A program made the translations under genes and the position numbers. Below the pieces are notes generated by a model. That model saw nothing but the letters and a program-made list of their open reading frames with translations. It had not been told where the DNA came from and searched no databases. From Oscillospiraceae bacterium (GTDB taxonomy: Bacteria > Bacillota > Clostridia > Oscillospirales > Oscillospiraceae): a stretch of 11,642 nucleotides of DNA. Each line of letters begins with the position of its first letter. The stretch's first letter is position 1. The stretch is taken from NCBI GenBank assembly GCA_016292445.1, contig JAEDIN010000037.1:1-11642 (forward strand), written 5' to 3'. This document shows, piece by piece, positions 7,069 through 11,642 of this stretch.

Positions 7069-7809
7069 TCAATGTCTGAAATTCTTCTGGGGATCGACTG
7101 TGTGCAGGCCGTACTTTATGTAAGAATCCCAGTCACGGTGCATATACATATCTATCGCAATGGGAGTGCCGATATACTTCGGATCGTGACCCTCGGCAAG
7201 GAACTTATCAAGCAGTACCTTTTTACCGGTGGTGTACGCCACGGGAATGCCTGTACGGTCGGAAACCTCCTTGAGCATCTTATAACCGTCGCGCAGCTCC
7301 TCCTCGCCGGTTTCCGTTGCAAGGTTTGTGTTATTTATCATGCCTGTTATCTTGAGTCTGGAGTGCCTCTGCATACCATCCTGGAGTCTGATGAGCTTCT
7401 CGACAGTGCCGGAAAGCGGTCTGCGGACATTGACGACATTGAGTACCTCAAGCCCGTCCTCGTCCAAATCGTCAAAATCGGCTTTATATCTTCCGAGGGC
7501 GGTTGCGCCGACATCGTCGCCGCCGACATCGAAAATGACCGTATCCCAATCAAGCACAAAAGCGGACGCTACCTCTGCCGGAAGCGAAAGCGTTTCGATA
7601 CCGGAGCAGGCATAGTTCGGAGATACAAGTCTGATCTCCTTTTGCTCGACCATCTTGCCGCGCTCGGTCAAGCGGAAATATGTGTTGACCATATCAAGGT
7701 CGATAAGCTCGGTTCTCTCGCCTCTCGCCGCCGCCTGAATTGCAAAGTTCAGCGCAAGCTCGCTCTTGCCGCTGCCGTAATTTCCTATAAGGACTTTTAC
7801 TTTCTTCAT
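7069..7809 (-). CDS. P-loop ATPase (ParA/MinD/CobQ-like) co-transcribed with the oxidoreductase
   Basis: A 246-residue cytoplasmic protein beginning with MKKVKVLIGNYGSGKSELAL. The Walker A is GNYGSGKS (9-16), and an acidic motif IDLDMVN (36-42) and Walker-B-like VIFDVGGDD (91-99) follow. This is the deviant P-loop (SIMIBI) layout, but the first lysine of the MinD/ParA KGGxGK signature is absent, so it is not a classical ParA. Genes of this kind occur beside 2-oxoacid:ferredoxin oxidoreductases in Clostridia, but no function is established to my knowledge; a metal- or cofactor-insertion role is only a guess. AAGGGG lies about nine bases before the ATG, a sigma-A promoter about 50 bases upstream. 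It is the first gene of the operon; a weak hairpin before the ferredoxin gene may modulate downstream expression. Confidence 0.85.
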   Translation of the reverse strand: MKKVKVLIGNYGSGKSELALNFAIQAAARGERTELIDLDMVNTYFRLTERGKMVEQKEIRLVSPNYACSGIETLSLPAEVASAFVLDWDTVIFDVGGDDVGATALGRYKADFDDLDEDGLEVLNVVNVRRPLSGTVEKLIRLQDGMQRHSRLKITGMINNTNLATETGEEELRDGYKMLKEVSDRTGIPVAYTTGKKVLLDKFLAEGHDPKYIGTPIAIDMYMHRDWDSYIKYGLHTVDPQKNFRH

Positions 7810-7827
7810 TGGACATGCCCCTTCTAA

Positions 7828-7849
7828 TCCAGTATATGTGCCTACTGGA
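7828..7849 (-). promoter_or_regulatory. 7-bp inverted repeat in the leader of the minus-strand operon
   Basis: TCCAGTA (7828-7834) and TACTGGA (7843-7849) form a perfect inverted repeat with an 8-base spacer. It lies between the predicted transcription start and the AAGGGG ribosome binding site of the P-loop ATPase gene. It could be a repressor site or an RNA hairpin. No known operator consensus was recognised. Confidence 0.4.
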
Positions 7850-7857
7850 ACGATTAT

Positions 7858-7886
7858 ATTTTAACATCATGCAATTTTCCCGTCAA
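7858..7886 (-). promoter_or_regulatory. Sigma-A type promoter of the P-loop ATPase-vor operon
   Basis: On the minus strand TTGACG (7886-7881) is followed after exactly 17 bases by TAAAAT (7863-7858). Each hexamer differs from consensus at one position. The predicted start is near 7851, giving a leader of about 40 bases. A TATAAT sits five bases downstream of the -10 but has no matching -35. Confidence 0.6.
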
Positions 7887-8162
7887 TAATCTAAAGCGGT
7901 AAATTGAAAATATTCTCCCTCAAAAATCGCCAAAAATCGCTCTGTTTTTTTGTATATTTAGTCAATAGATATATTTTTCACATATTTTTGCATCTATTTC
8001 AATACATTTTTTATTAAATAGCCTTGTCAAATCTAAAAAGACGGCAAAAATGGAAAAATGCGGCGTTTTTTCTTTTCTGCTAATAAAATCAAAAGTGCCT
8101 GCTTGACAGCAATGATTAAATATGCAAAACTCAGACTATATTGTTGCTCGGAGGAATTGCAA
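7887..8162. other. AT-rich intergenic region between divergent operons
   Basis: This stretch is very AT-rich. It contains a tandem pair of AAAAATCGC units (about 7922-7939) followed by T7, and a TTGACA at 8103-8108 with no well-spaced -10, so the promoter of the following small gene is not assigned. An in-frame extension of that gene back to 8058 exists but has no homology character. No RNA gene was recognised. Confidence 0.5.
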
Positions 8163-8387
8163 ATGCTTTGTCCGTACTGTGGAAAAGAAATGGAATTGGG
8201 CTACATTCAGTGCCGTGACGGCGTTACATGGACGCCAAAAAAGCAGCTTGTCGCTTCCCTGTCTGTCCTCAGCAAAGGCAGTGTCAGCCTTGAAAACGGT
8301 GCAGCCGACAATTCAAGAGCAGTCTATGCTTTCAAATGCGCCGATTGCAAAAAGGTCATTATCGACTACTCGAACAGCATTTTGTGA
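8163..8387 (+). CDS. Small zinc-ribbon protein, DUF6487-like
   Basis: A 74-residue protein starting MLCPYCGKEMELGYI. Cys3-x2-Cys6 near the N-terminus and Cys59-x2-Cys62 near the C-terminus form a split zinc-ribbon pair, with the polar middle containing VTWTP. This resembles the DUF6487 (PF20097) family of short proteins of unknown function common in Clostridia. The start is fixed by a strong GGAGG (8150-8154) eight bases before ATG 8163; the longer frame from ATG 8058 lacks a ribosome binding site and reads through AT-rich DNA. It is transcribed alone, divergently from the ATPase-vor operon, and closes with its own terminator. Confidence 0.85.
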   Translation: MLCPYCGKEMELGYIQCRDGVTWTPKKQLVASLSVLSKGSVSLENGAADNSRAVYAFKCADCKKVIIDYSNSIL

Positions 8388-8394
8388 AGAGTGC

Positions 8395-8428
8395 AAAAAG
8401 ACGAAGCTCGATGAGCTTCGTCTTTTTT
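8395..8428 (+). terminator. Rho-independent terminator of the zinc-ribbon gene
   Basis: A perfect 15-bp stem (8395-8409 with 8413-8427; core GACGAAGCTC paired with GAGCTTCGTC) has a 3-base loop and ends in T6. The stem includes A5 on the left, so it may also stop transcription from the right. Confidence 0.92.
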
Positions 8429-8433
8429 GTGAA

Positions 8434-8499
8434 AGAGCGAGCAAATCGTACCGATTTATAGGTAAGTACGACCAAAAGGTACGTACTTTTGCTTGCTCT
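8434..8499. repeat. Nested inverted repeat (66 bases)
   Basis: The outer arms AGAGCGAGCAAA (8434-8445) and TTTGCTTGCTCT (8488-8499) pair over 12 positions with one G:T wobble. Inside, AAGTACG (8464-8470) pairs with CGTACTT (8482-8488), and CGTACC (8447-8452) can alternatively pair with GGTAAGTACG (8461-8470). The element lies between a terminator and a serine recombinase remnant. It could be a small palindromic element, a recombination site or a folded RNA. Confidence 0.55.
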
Positions 8500-8503
8500 A
8501 TAA

Positions 8504-8806
8504 GGCGGGATCTATATTCCGAGAAATCAGCTTGAATTTCTCACTGCTACCGTTGCCGATAATCCGGATTGGGAATTGGTCAACGTTTACATCGATATAA
8601 AGAGTGGTTCCAACGCCGCCGGGCGTTATGATCTCCAACGCTTGCTCTCCGATGCCCGCGCTCACAAATTTGTTCTTGTCCTGATTAAGAGCTGCAGTCG
8701 GTTCTTCCGCAATGTGGTCGATGCGCTCGCCGTTCTGCATGAGCTTGATGAGCTCGGTATCCGCGTTCACTTCGACGATGAGGGGTTATTCCTTGAAGCA
8801 AAGTGA
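8504..8806 (+). pseudogene. Remnant of a large serine recombinase (resolvase/invertase catalytic domain)
   Basis: The frame is open from 8504 to a TGA at 8804-8806. From about 8525 it reads NQLEFLTATVADNPDWELV, then VYIDIKSGSNAAGRYDLQRL, SDARAHKFVLVLIKSCSRFFRN and VVDALAVLHELDELGIRVHF. This is the middle of the resolvase catalytic domain of transposon/phage-type large serine recombinases, including the K-S-x-S-R-F-x-R-N segment. The N-terminal block with the catalytic serine (Y-x-R-V-S) and everything after the catalytic domain are gone. The only start codons are internal (for example TTG 8576), so no functional recombinase can be made. It marks a former mobile element whose boundaries are lost. 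Confidence 0.8.
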
Positions 8807-8841
8807 GGATTAGTCGTTAGTAAGTCATTCGTTCGAAATGT

Positions 8842-8870
8842 TTGACACAAAGCGCCGTTACTGCTATATT
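8842..8870 (+). promoter_or_regulatory. Strong sigma-A promoter upstream of the truncated flavoenzyme gene
   Basis: TTGACA (8842-8847, perfect consensus) is followed by a 17-base spacer and TATATT (8865-8870, one mismatch). Transcription would start near 8877, about 37 bases before ATG 8914, and continue into the hydrolase gene. Confidence 0.8.
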
Positions 8871-8913
8871 TTTTTATAGACATCGTGTAAGATTAAAACC
8901 AATGAGATGCGTT

Positions 8914-9261
8914 ATGGAAAAAACATATCCACATTTATGTTCTCCCATCACGATTGGGAACGTGACCTTCAAAAACCGTATGTTCTCCTCTCCCATGGGC
9001 GGCACGGACATTGAAAACGACGGCTGCATCGGCCCGAAATCCACCGCGTTTTACGAGCTGCGCGGACGCGGCGGCGCCGGCGCGGAGCATTTTATCCCCG
9101 CGGCAACGGTCATCTGTGCGCTGGGCATGAAGCCTCGCAGAGAGCTTGTGGATTCCCTGCGTTTTGCCGCGCCCTACGTTGCCGTCATCGGCGATGCAAA
9201 CAAGGTGGATTCCGTCAAAACGGCGGTATATCAGGGCTACCATGCCGCGCTGGATATCTGA
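8914..9261 (+). pseudogene. Old-yellow-enzyme family NADH:flavin oxidoreductase with large internal in-frame deletion
   Basis: The 115-residue frame has two recognisable ends of one large flavoenzyme. Residues 1-56 (PHLCSPITIGNVTFKNRMF, SPMGGTDIENDGCIGPKS and FYELRGRGGAG) are the first strands of the FMN TIM barrel of the 2,4-dienoyl-CoA reductase/enoate reductase class. Residues about 58-115 (IPAATVICALGMKPRRELVD, YVAVIGDANKVDSV and KTAVYQGYHAALDI) are the C-terminal FAD/NAD(P)-binding end of the same family. Members have roughly 640-670 residues, so about 500, including the catalytic barrel and the iron-sulphur cysteines, are missing. The join is near 9079-9090. ATG 8914 was taken as the start (ATG 8902 is possible); ribosome binding is weak. 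No frameshift or stop has accumulated, suggesting a recent deletion. The hydrolase gene follows after 9 bases. Confidence 0.85.
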
Positions 9262-9270
9262 GGTGACAAA

Positions 9271-10422
9271 ATGAAGATCAGAAAATCTAATTTCCGCTGT
9301 CAGCGGGGGAAGTTCTCCATCCGCGGGCGGCAGTACATCCCCGAGGGCGAAAAGCTGCCCATCGTCATCGTGAGCCATGAGTTCATCATGGGAAGCTTCA
9401 CCACCCGGCGCTATGCCCGGAAATTTGCAAAATGGGGCTATGCCGCCTTCTGCTATGATTTCGTGGGCGGCACGTTTTTCGGCGGCAGCGGCGGCAAGCA
9501 CACGGACATGACCGTGTTCACGGAGATCCAGGATCTGAAGGCGGTGCTTGCCTATGCGAAAAGCCTGCCCGAGACCGACAGCGAAAGGGTGTACCTTATG
9601 GGCTGCAGTCAGGGCGGACTTGTCAGTGCGCTGCTGGCGGCACAACTTGAGGATGAGATAAATGGTCTTATGCTCTTCTATCCCGCCATGAGCATTCCCG
9701 ACGACGCAAGAGCGGGCAACATGATCTTCAACACGCGCTTCGATCCGAAAAACATACCCGAGACCATCCAATGCGGCCCACTGACCTTCTCCGGCGAGTA
9801 TGCCGCTTCGCTTCTTGACATGGACGTTTTCGAAGAGATATCCGCGTATAAGGGACCCGTGTTTATCGCCCACGGCAAAAGGGACAGCATCGTGGACTAC
9901 AGCTATTCCGTCCGCACGCAGGAGACCTATTCCAAAGCCCGCTGCTCCTTGCTGGCGCTCCCCAAGGCGAAGCACGTTTTCCTGCCGCTGCAGGACAGAC
10001 CCGCCGTCAGCGGTCTGAAACATTTTCTGGAGGGTCGACGGGAGGTGTTGGAGGTCGATGTGAAGCTCACGGCGATCAAGCCCCGCTTCAAGGGGCTGCA
10101 CAATTGGCTCACCATTCCCTTTACCGGTCACGCAAGCGGTGATTTCTTTGAGGGCGATATCCTCGCGGGGGCGCAGGACGTGCAGGAGCGCCGCGGCTTC
10201 AGAACGGTGCGCCTGTGTGCGGACTACATGCTCGAGGGCACCGACTACACCGGTGAAAAATGCCATATTCAGATCCGCAATCTCGATACTGGCACCGGCT
10301 GGAAGCCCATGGTGCATACCGACAGCGCGGCACTGTCCGCCCTGAACGACACAGAATGCTATGCTTTCGTTCAGCAGCGCGGTCTGCATGGTCCGTATGT
10401 GCGTATTTTCGCAAAACTGTAA
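9271..10422 (+). CDS. Alpha/beta hydrolase with DUF3237-like C-terminal domain
   Basis: A 383-residue protein of two parts. Residues about 15-255 are an alpha/beta hydrolase of the dienelactone hydrolase/esterase type: the nucleophile elbow GCSQGG with Ser113, Asp205 in HGKRDSIVD and His235 in KAKHVF complete a catalytic triad; SHEFIMGS (35-42) resembles the oxyanion-hole region. Residues about 258-383 (from EVDVKLTAI to GPYVRIFAKL) look like a DUF3237 domain, a beta-barrel family of unknown function, with ADYMLEGTDY and IQIRNLDTG segments. No signal peptide is seen, so it acts in the cytoplasm. It begins 9 bases after the truncated flavoenzyme (GAGGTGA upstream of ATG 9271) and shares its promoter. 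Its GC-rich codons differ from the flanking genes. The substrate is unknown; pairing with an ene-reductase gene suggests catabolism of plant- or host-derived compounds, which is inference. Confidence 0.83.
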   Translation: MKIRKSNFRCQRGKFSIRGRQYIPEGEKLPIVIVSHEFIMGSFTTRRYARKFAKWGYAAFCYDFVGGTFFGGSGGKHTDMTVFTEIQDLKAVLAYAKSLPETDSERVYLMGCSQGGLVSALLAAQLEDEINGLMLFYPAMSIPDDARAGNMIFNTRFDPKNIPETIQCGPLTFSGEYAASLLDMDVFEEISAYKGPVFIAHGKRDSIVDYSYSVRTQETYSKARCSLLALPKAKHVFLPLQDRPAVSGLKHFLEGRREVLEVDVKLTAIKPRFKGLHNWLTIPFTGHASGDFFEGDILAGAQDVQERRGFRTVRLCADYMLEGTDYTGEKCHIQIRNLDTGTGWKPMVHTDSAALSALNDTECYAFVQQRGLHGPYVRIFAKL

Positions 10423-10593
10423 GCAACATTCCCCGATGAGCCCGGAGTTAGTATGTATTTGCAAAATGATGTTTAGTCTAACGCCATTTTCCGGTTCAAA
10501 TCCCCTCATATTGTCAGCGCAAACTTTCTTTACAGAGCAAAGAACGACCAAATTAACACCATCGTTTCTCTGCTATTTTTACCTCGAAATGCA

Positions 10594-10641
10594 AAAATCC
10601 GACTATGGAGCAGCTGATTTACTGTTCCATAGTCGGATTTT
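10594..10641. terminator. Perfect 16-bp hairpin, probable terminator
   Basis: AAAATCCGACTATGGA (10594-10609) pairs perfectly with TCCATAGTCGGATTTT (10626-10641) around a 16-base loop. The T residues are mostly within the stem, followed by CCTCATTTTT. It lies about 170 bases after the hydrolase stop and probably ends that transcript. The long loop is unusual for a terminator, so it may be a repeated palindromic element instead. Confidence 0.55.
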
Positions 10642-10685
10642 CCTCATTTTTGCTATATTTTTCCGTTTTCACACTAAAAGGCATG

Positions 10686-10718
10686 AAAAAACTCTGATCT
10701 GTCCGGTAGACAAATCAG
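10686..10718 (-). terminator. Minus-strand rho-independent terminator at the edge of the IS21 element
   Basis: Read on the minus strand, CTGATTTGTC pairs with GACAGATCAG (nine of ten positions) around the loop TACCG, and is followed by AG and T6 (A6 at 10686-10691 on the + strand). It would stop transcription leaving the IS element leftward toward the hydrolase gene. Confidence 0.6.
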
Positions 10719-10734
10719 GTTTCTTCCGTGTCTA

Positions 10735-10779
10735 AGACTTACGAAAAGGTACGTATAATATAGGTAGACTTACGAAAAG
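10735..10779. repeat. Direct repeat AGACTTACGAAAAG x2, likely IS21 multiple terminal repeats
   Basis: AGACTTACGAAAAG occurs at 10735-10748 and identically at 10766-10779, a spacing of 31 bases. IS21-family elements are known to carry several repeated transposase-binding sequences near each end, and these lie on the istB-distal side as expected. Confidence 0.7.
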
Positions 10780-10990
10780 TATACCGGCGTCCCCTGAAAA
10801 AAACATGTCGATTTTTCACCTTCGGGTTTCCGCTTGTCGCAAGTTTGACGGGAATGAATTCTTTCTCATCTGCTTGCGGTTTTCCTATATTACACTGTAA
10901 TTTTGTCGTCTTAGACTTTATATTAAATCGGTTTCCCGATGTTAATTTCAACTCTTAATTTGCCTACCAGACAAAAGTGGTTTTTTTATT
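10780..10990. other. Noncoding subterminal region of the IS21 element
   Basis: About 210 AT-rich bases between the terminal repeats and the istB stop. A minus-strand frame of 70 codons (10739-10951) beginning with TTG has no recognisable features and overlaps the terminal repeat, so it is not called as a gene. GTCTTAGACTT (about 10908-10918) loosely echoes the terminal repeat. Confidence 0.45.
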
Positions 10991-11572
10991 TTAGGTTAAG
11001 CGAATTATTTGGCTTCCTGCCGTCAGCCGCGACACAAGGGTTTCTACCATGTGCGCGTCCTCAGCGCCATTCGACCATGTGGAGAGCTCTCTGTTCGTTA
11101 TTACGATCAGGCTCCGTGTCTCATTCAAAAATGTCAGTGCGTGGTATAGCTTTGGAAGGTGCTCGTCCGGGATCCTTGCGTACATCATGTCATCAATGAT
11201 CACGACGGACGACTGCGTTATATATCGGAATTGCCGCTGGTGTCTGTCTGACCGGTCTTTGCGCTCGATGATTTCTAATAAGCGACTGATCGTCATGTAC
11301 GAGACCTTTTCTCCCGCTTCAAATGCTCTGCGGCCAAGATGCGATGCCAAGGATGTTTTGCCCTTGTCACATTCCCCGATGATGATCAGGTTCTGAAATT
11401 CATCGATCCATTGAAGCGATTCCAAACGATCAATCTGCCATGCAATCCCTTCGTTTACTCTGCTCTTAAGAAATTCCTTGTACGGCAGTTTGCTTTCCTT
11501 TTCTCGTTTTGCCATAGCTGCTTCCTGCCGCATTTCTATTTCCTGTGAAAGTACCCAGTACAAGTAATCCAA
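10991..11572 (-). CDS. istB: IS21-like element helper ATPase IstB
   Basis: An AAA+ ATPase that assists the IstA transposase in target selection. Within 193 residues: Walker A GECDKGKT (66-73), Walker B VVIIDD (123-128) and a sensor Asn160 in VITNRELSTW; the C-terminal HMVETLVSRLTAGSQII is typical of the clostridial IstB group. The Walker A loop (ECDK) departs from the usual xxGT. The N-terminus is shorter than the usual roughly 240-265 residues, and the only available start is a TTG at 11572; the frame stays open for ten more codons upstream without ATG or GTG before meeting a TGA. ATG at 11602, in another frame, reads MSIENRSS, so a small frameshift near 11585-11595 may have cut the real start. 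It may therefore be inactive. istA is expected immediately upstream, outside the window. Confidence 0.82.
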   Translation of the reverse strand: MDYLYWVLSQEIEMRQEAAMAKREKESKLPYKEFLKSRVNEGIAWQIDRLESLQWIDEFQNLIIIGECDKGKTSLASHLGRRAFEAGEKVSYMTISRLLEIIERKDRSDRHQRQFRYITQSSVVIIDDMMYARIPDEHLPKLYHALTFLNETRSLIVITNRELSTWSNGAEDAHMVETLVSRLTAGSQIIRLT

Positions 11573-11642
11573 ATTGCTGAGCTCCGGTTTTCTATGGACA
11601 TATCACCGCACCGGGAGTGCACTCCAATCCGATGAATTTTAC

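Larger units (their letters stand above)
10423..10728. other. Intergenic region between hydrolase gene and IS21 element
   Basis: No gene was recognised in these 306 bases. They hold two hairpins described separately. The composition drops back to AT-rich after the hydrolase stop, marking the right end of the GC-rich segment. Confidence 0.6.
10729..11642 (-). mobile_element. IS21-family insertion sequence, right (istB) part; element continues beyond the window
   Basis: The istB-like helper gene is on the minus strand. Beyond its 3' end, a repeated terminal sequence is present at 10735-10779. The proposed outer tip is TGTCTAAGACTTACG from 10729, beginning with the TG expected at IS21-family ends. 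The istA transposase gene should lie to the right and is not visible here apart from possibly its last codons. The exact end and any target duplication cannot be set without the other terminus. Confidence 0.6.

Noticed and set aside
7922..7950. Short tandem AAAAATCGC repeat considered as the start of a CRISPR or other array
   Set aside because: Only two units of about ten bases with no spacers; an AT-rich coincidence.
8103..8142. TTGACA (8103) and TATATT (8137) as a promoter for the zinc-ribbon gene
   Set aside because: The spacing is 28 bases, too long for a sigma-A promoter.
8058..8162. N-terminal extension of the zinc-ribbon protein from ATG 8058
   Set aside because: No ribosome binding site at 8058, low-complexity AT-rich codons, and a strong GGAGG precedes ATG 8163.
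8935..10551. 538-codon open frame on the minus strand opposite the flavoenzyme remnant and hydrolase
   Set aside because: The + strand has a catalytic triad, family motifs, a consensus promoter and ribosome binding. The minus frame is a GC-rich shadow and its product has no recognisable domain.
10739..10951. 70-codon minus-strand frame inside the IS21 end
   Set aside because: TTG start, no recognisable domain, and it overlaps the terminal repeats; most likely noncoding.
11592..11642. Open minus-strand reading of 16 codons ending in TAG, possibly the IstA C-terminus
   Set aside because: Too short to identify; two frames are open at the window edge, so the assignment cannot be supported.

Overview
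The window looks like a chromosomal stretch from an anaerobic, endospore-forming Firmicute of the class Clostridia. The evidence is the sporulation genes spoIIID, spoVAD and spoVAE, a four-subunit ferredoxin-dependent 2-oxoacid oxidoreductase, AGGAGG-type ribosome binding sites and moderate GC. Genus and species cannot be read from this sequence alone.

Left part (1-2000): the tail of an ABC importer operon on the + strand, with the C-terminus of a lipoprotein-type substrate-binding protein, a permease and an ATPase of the TrpXYZ-like class. Sporulation block (2000-4360): spoIIID with a plausible sigma-E promoter and its own palindromic terminator; a convergent Cu/Zn superoxide dismutase-like gene on the minus strand; then spoVAD-spoVAE on the + strand. 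The spoVAC gene that normally precedes spoVAD is not there. A perfect bidirectional hairpin terminator closes this block.

Central block (4372-7886, minus strand): one operon transcribed leftward from a good sigma-A promoter near 7858-7886. It encodes a P-loop ATPase, a 2x[4Fe-4S] ferredoxin subunit and the alpha, beta and gamma subunits of a VorBAC-type 2-oxoisovalerate/2-oxoacid:ferredoxin oxidoreductase. The enzyme would oxidise 2-oxoacids to acyl-CoA and pass electrons to ferredoxin. The ATPase is a co-transcribed partner of unknown role. A small zinc-ribbon protein (DUF6487-like) follows on the + strand with its own terminator.

Right part (8430-11642): an accessory, gene-decay region. 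It holds a nested inverted repeat, a remnant of a large serine recombinase, and a near-perfect sigma-A promoter driving an old-yellow-enzyme family gene whose middle has been removed in frame (about 115 residues remain, with both ends recognisable). Next is an intact alpha/beta hydrolase fused to a DUF3237-like C-terminal domain, then two hairpins, then the istB end of an IS21-family element that runs off the right edge. The segment 8914-10422 is visibly richer in G and C than its surroundings, which fits horizontal acquisition.

No CRISPR array, tRNA or rRNA gene was seen. No wholly new system could be demonstrated. The most unusual items are the internally deleted flavoenzyme with its live promoter and hydrolase partner, the spoVA operon lacking spoVAC next to a divergent SOD, and the repeat structures flanking the accessory segment.
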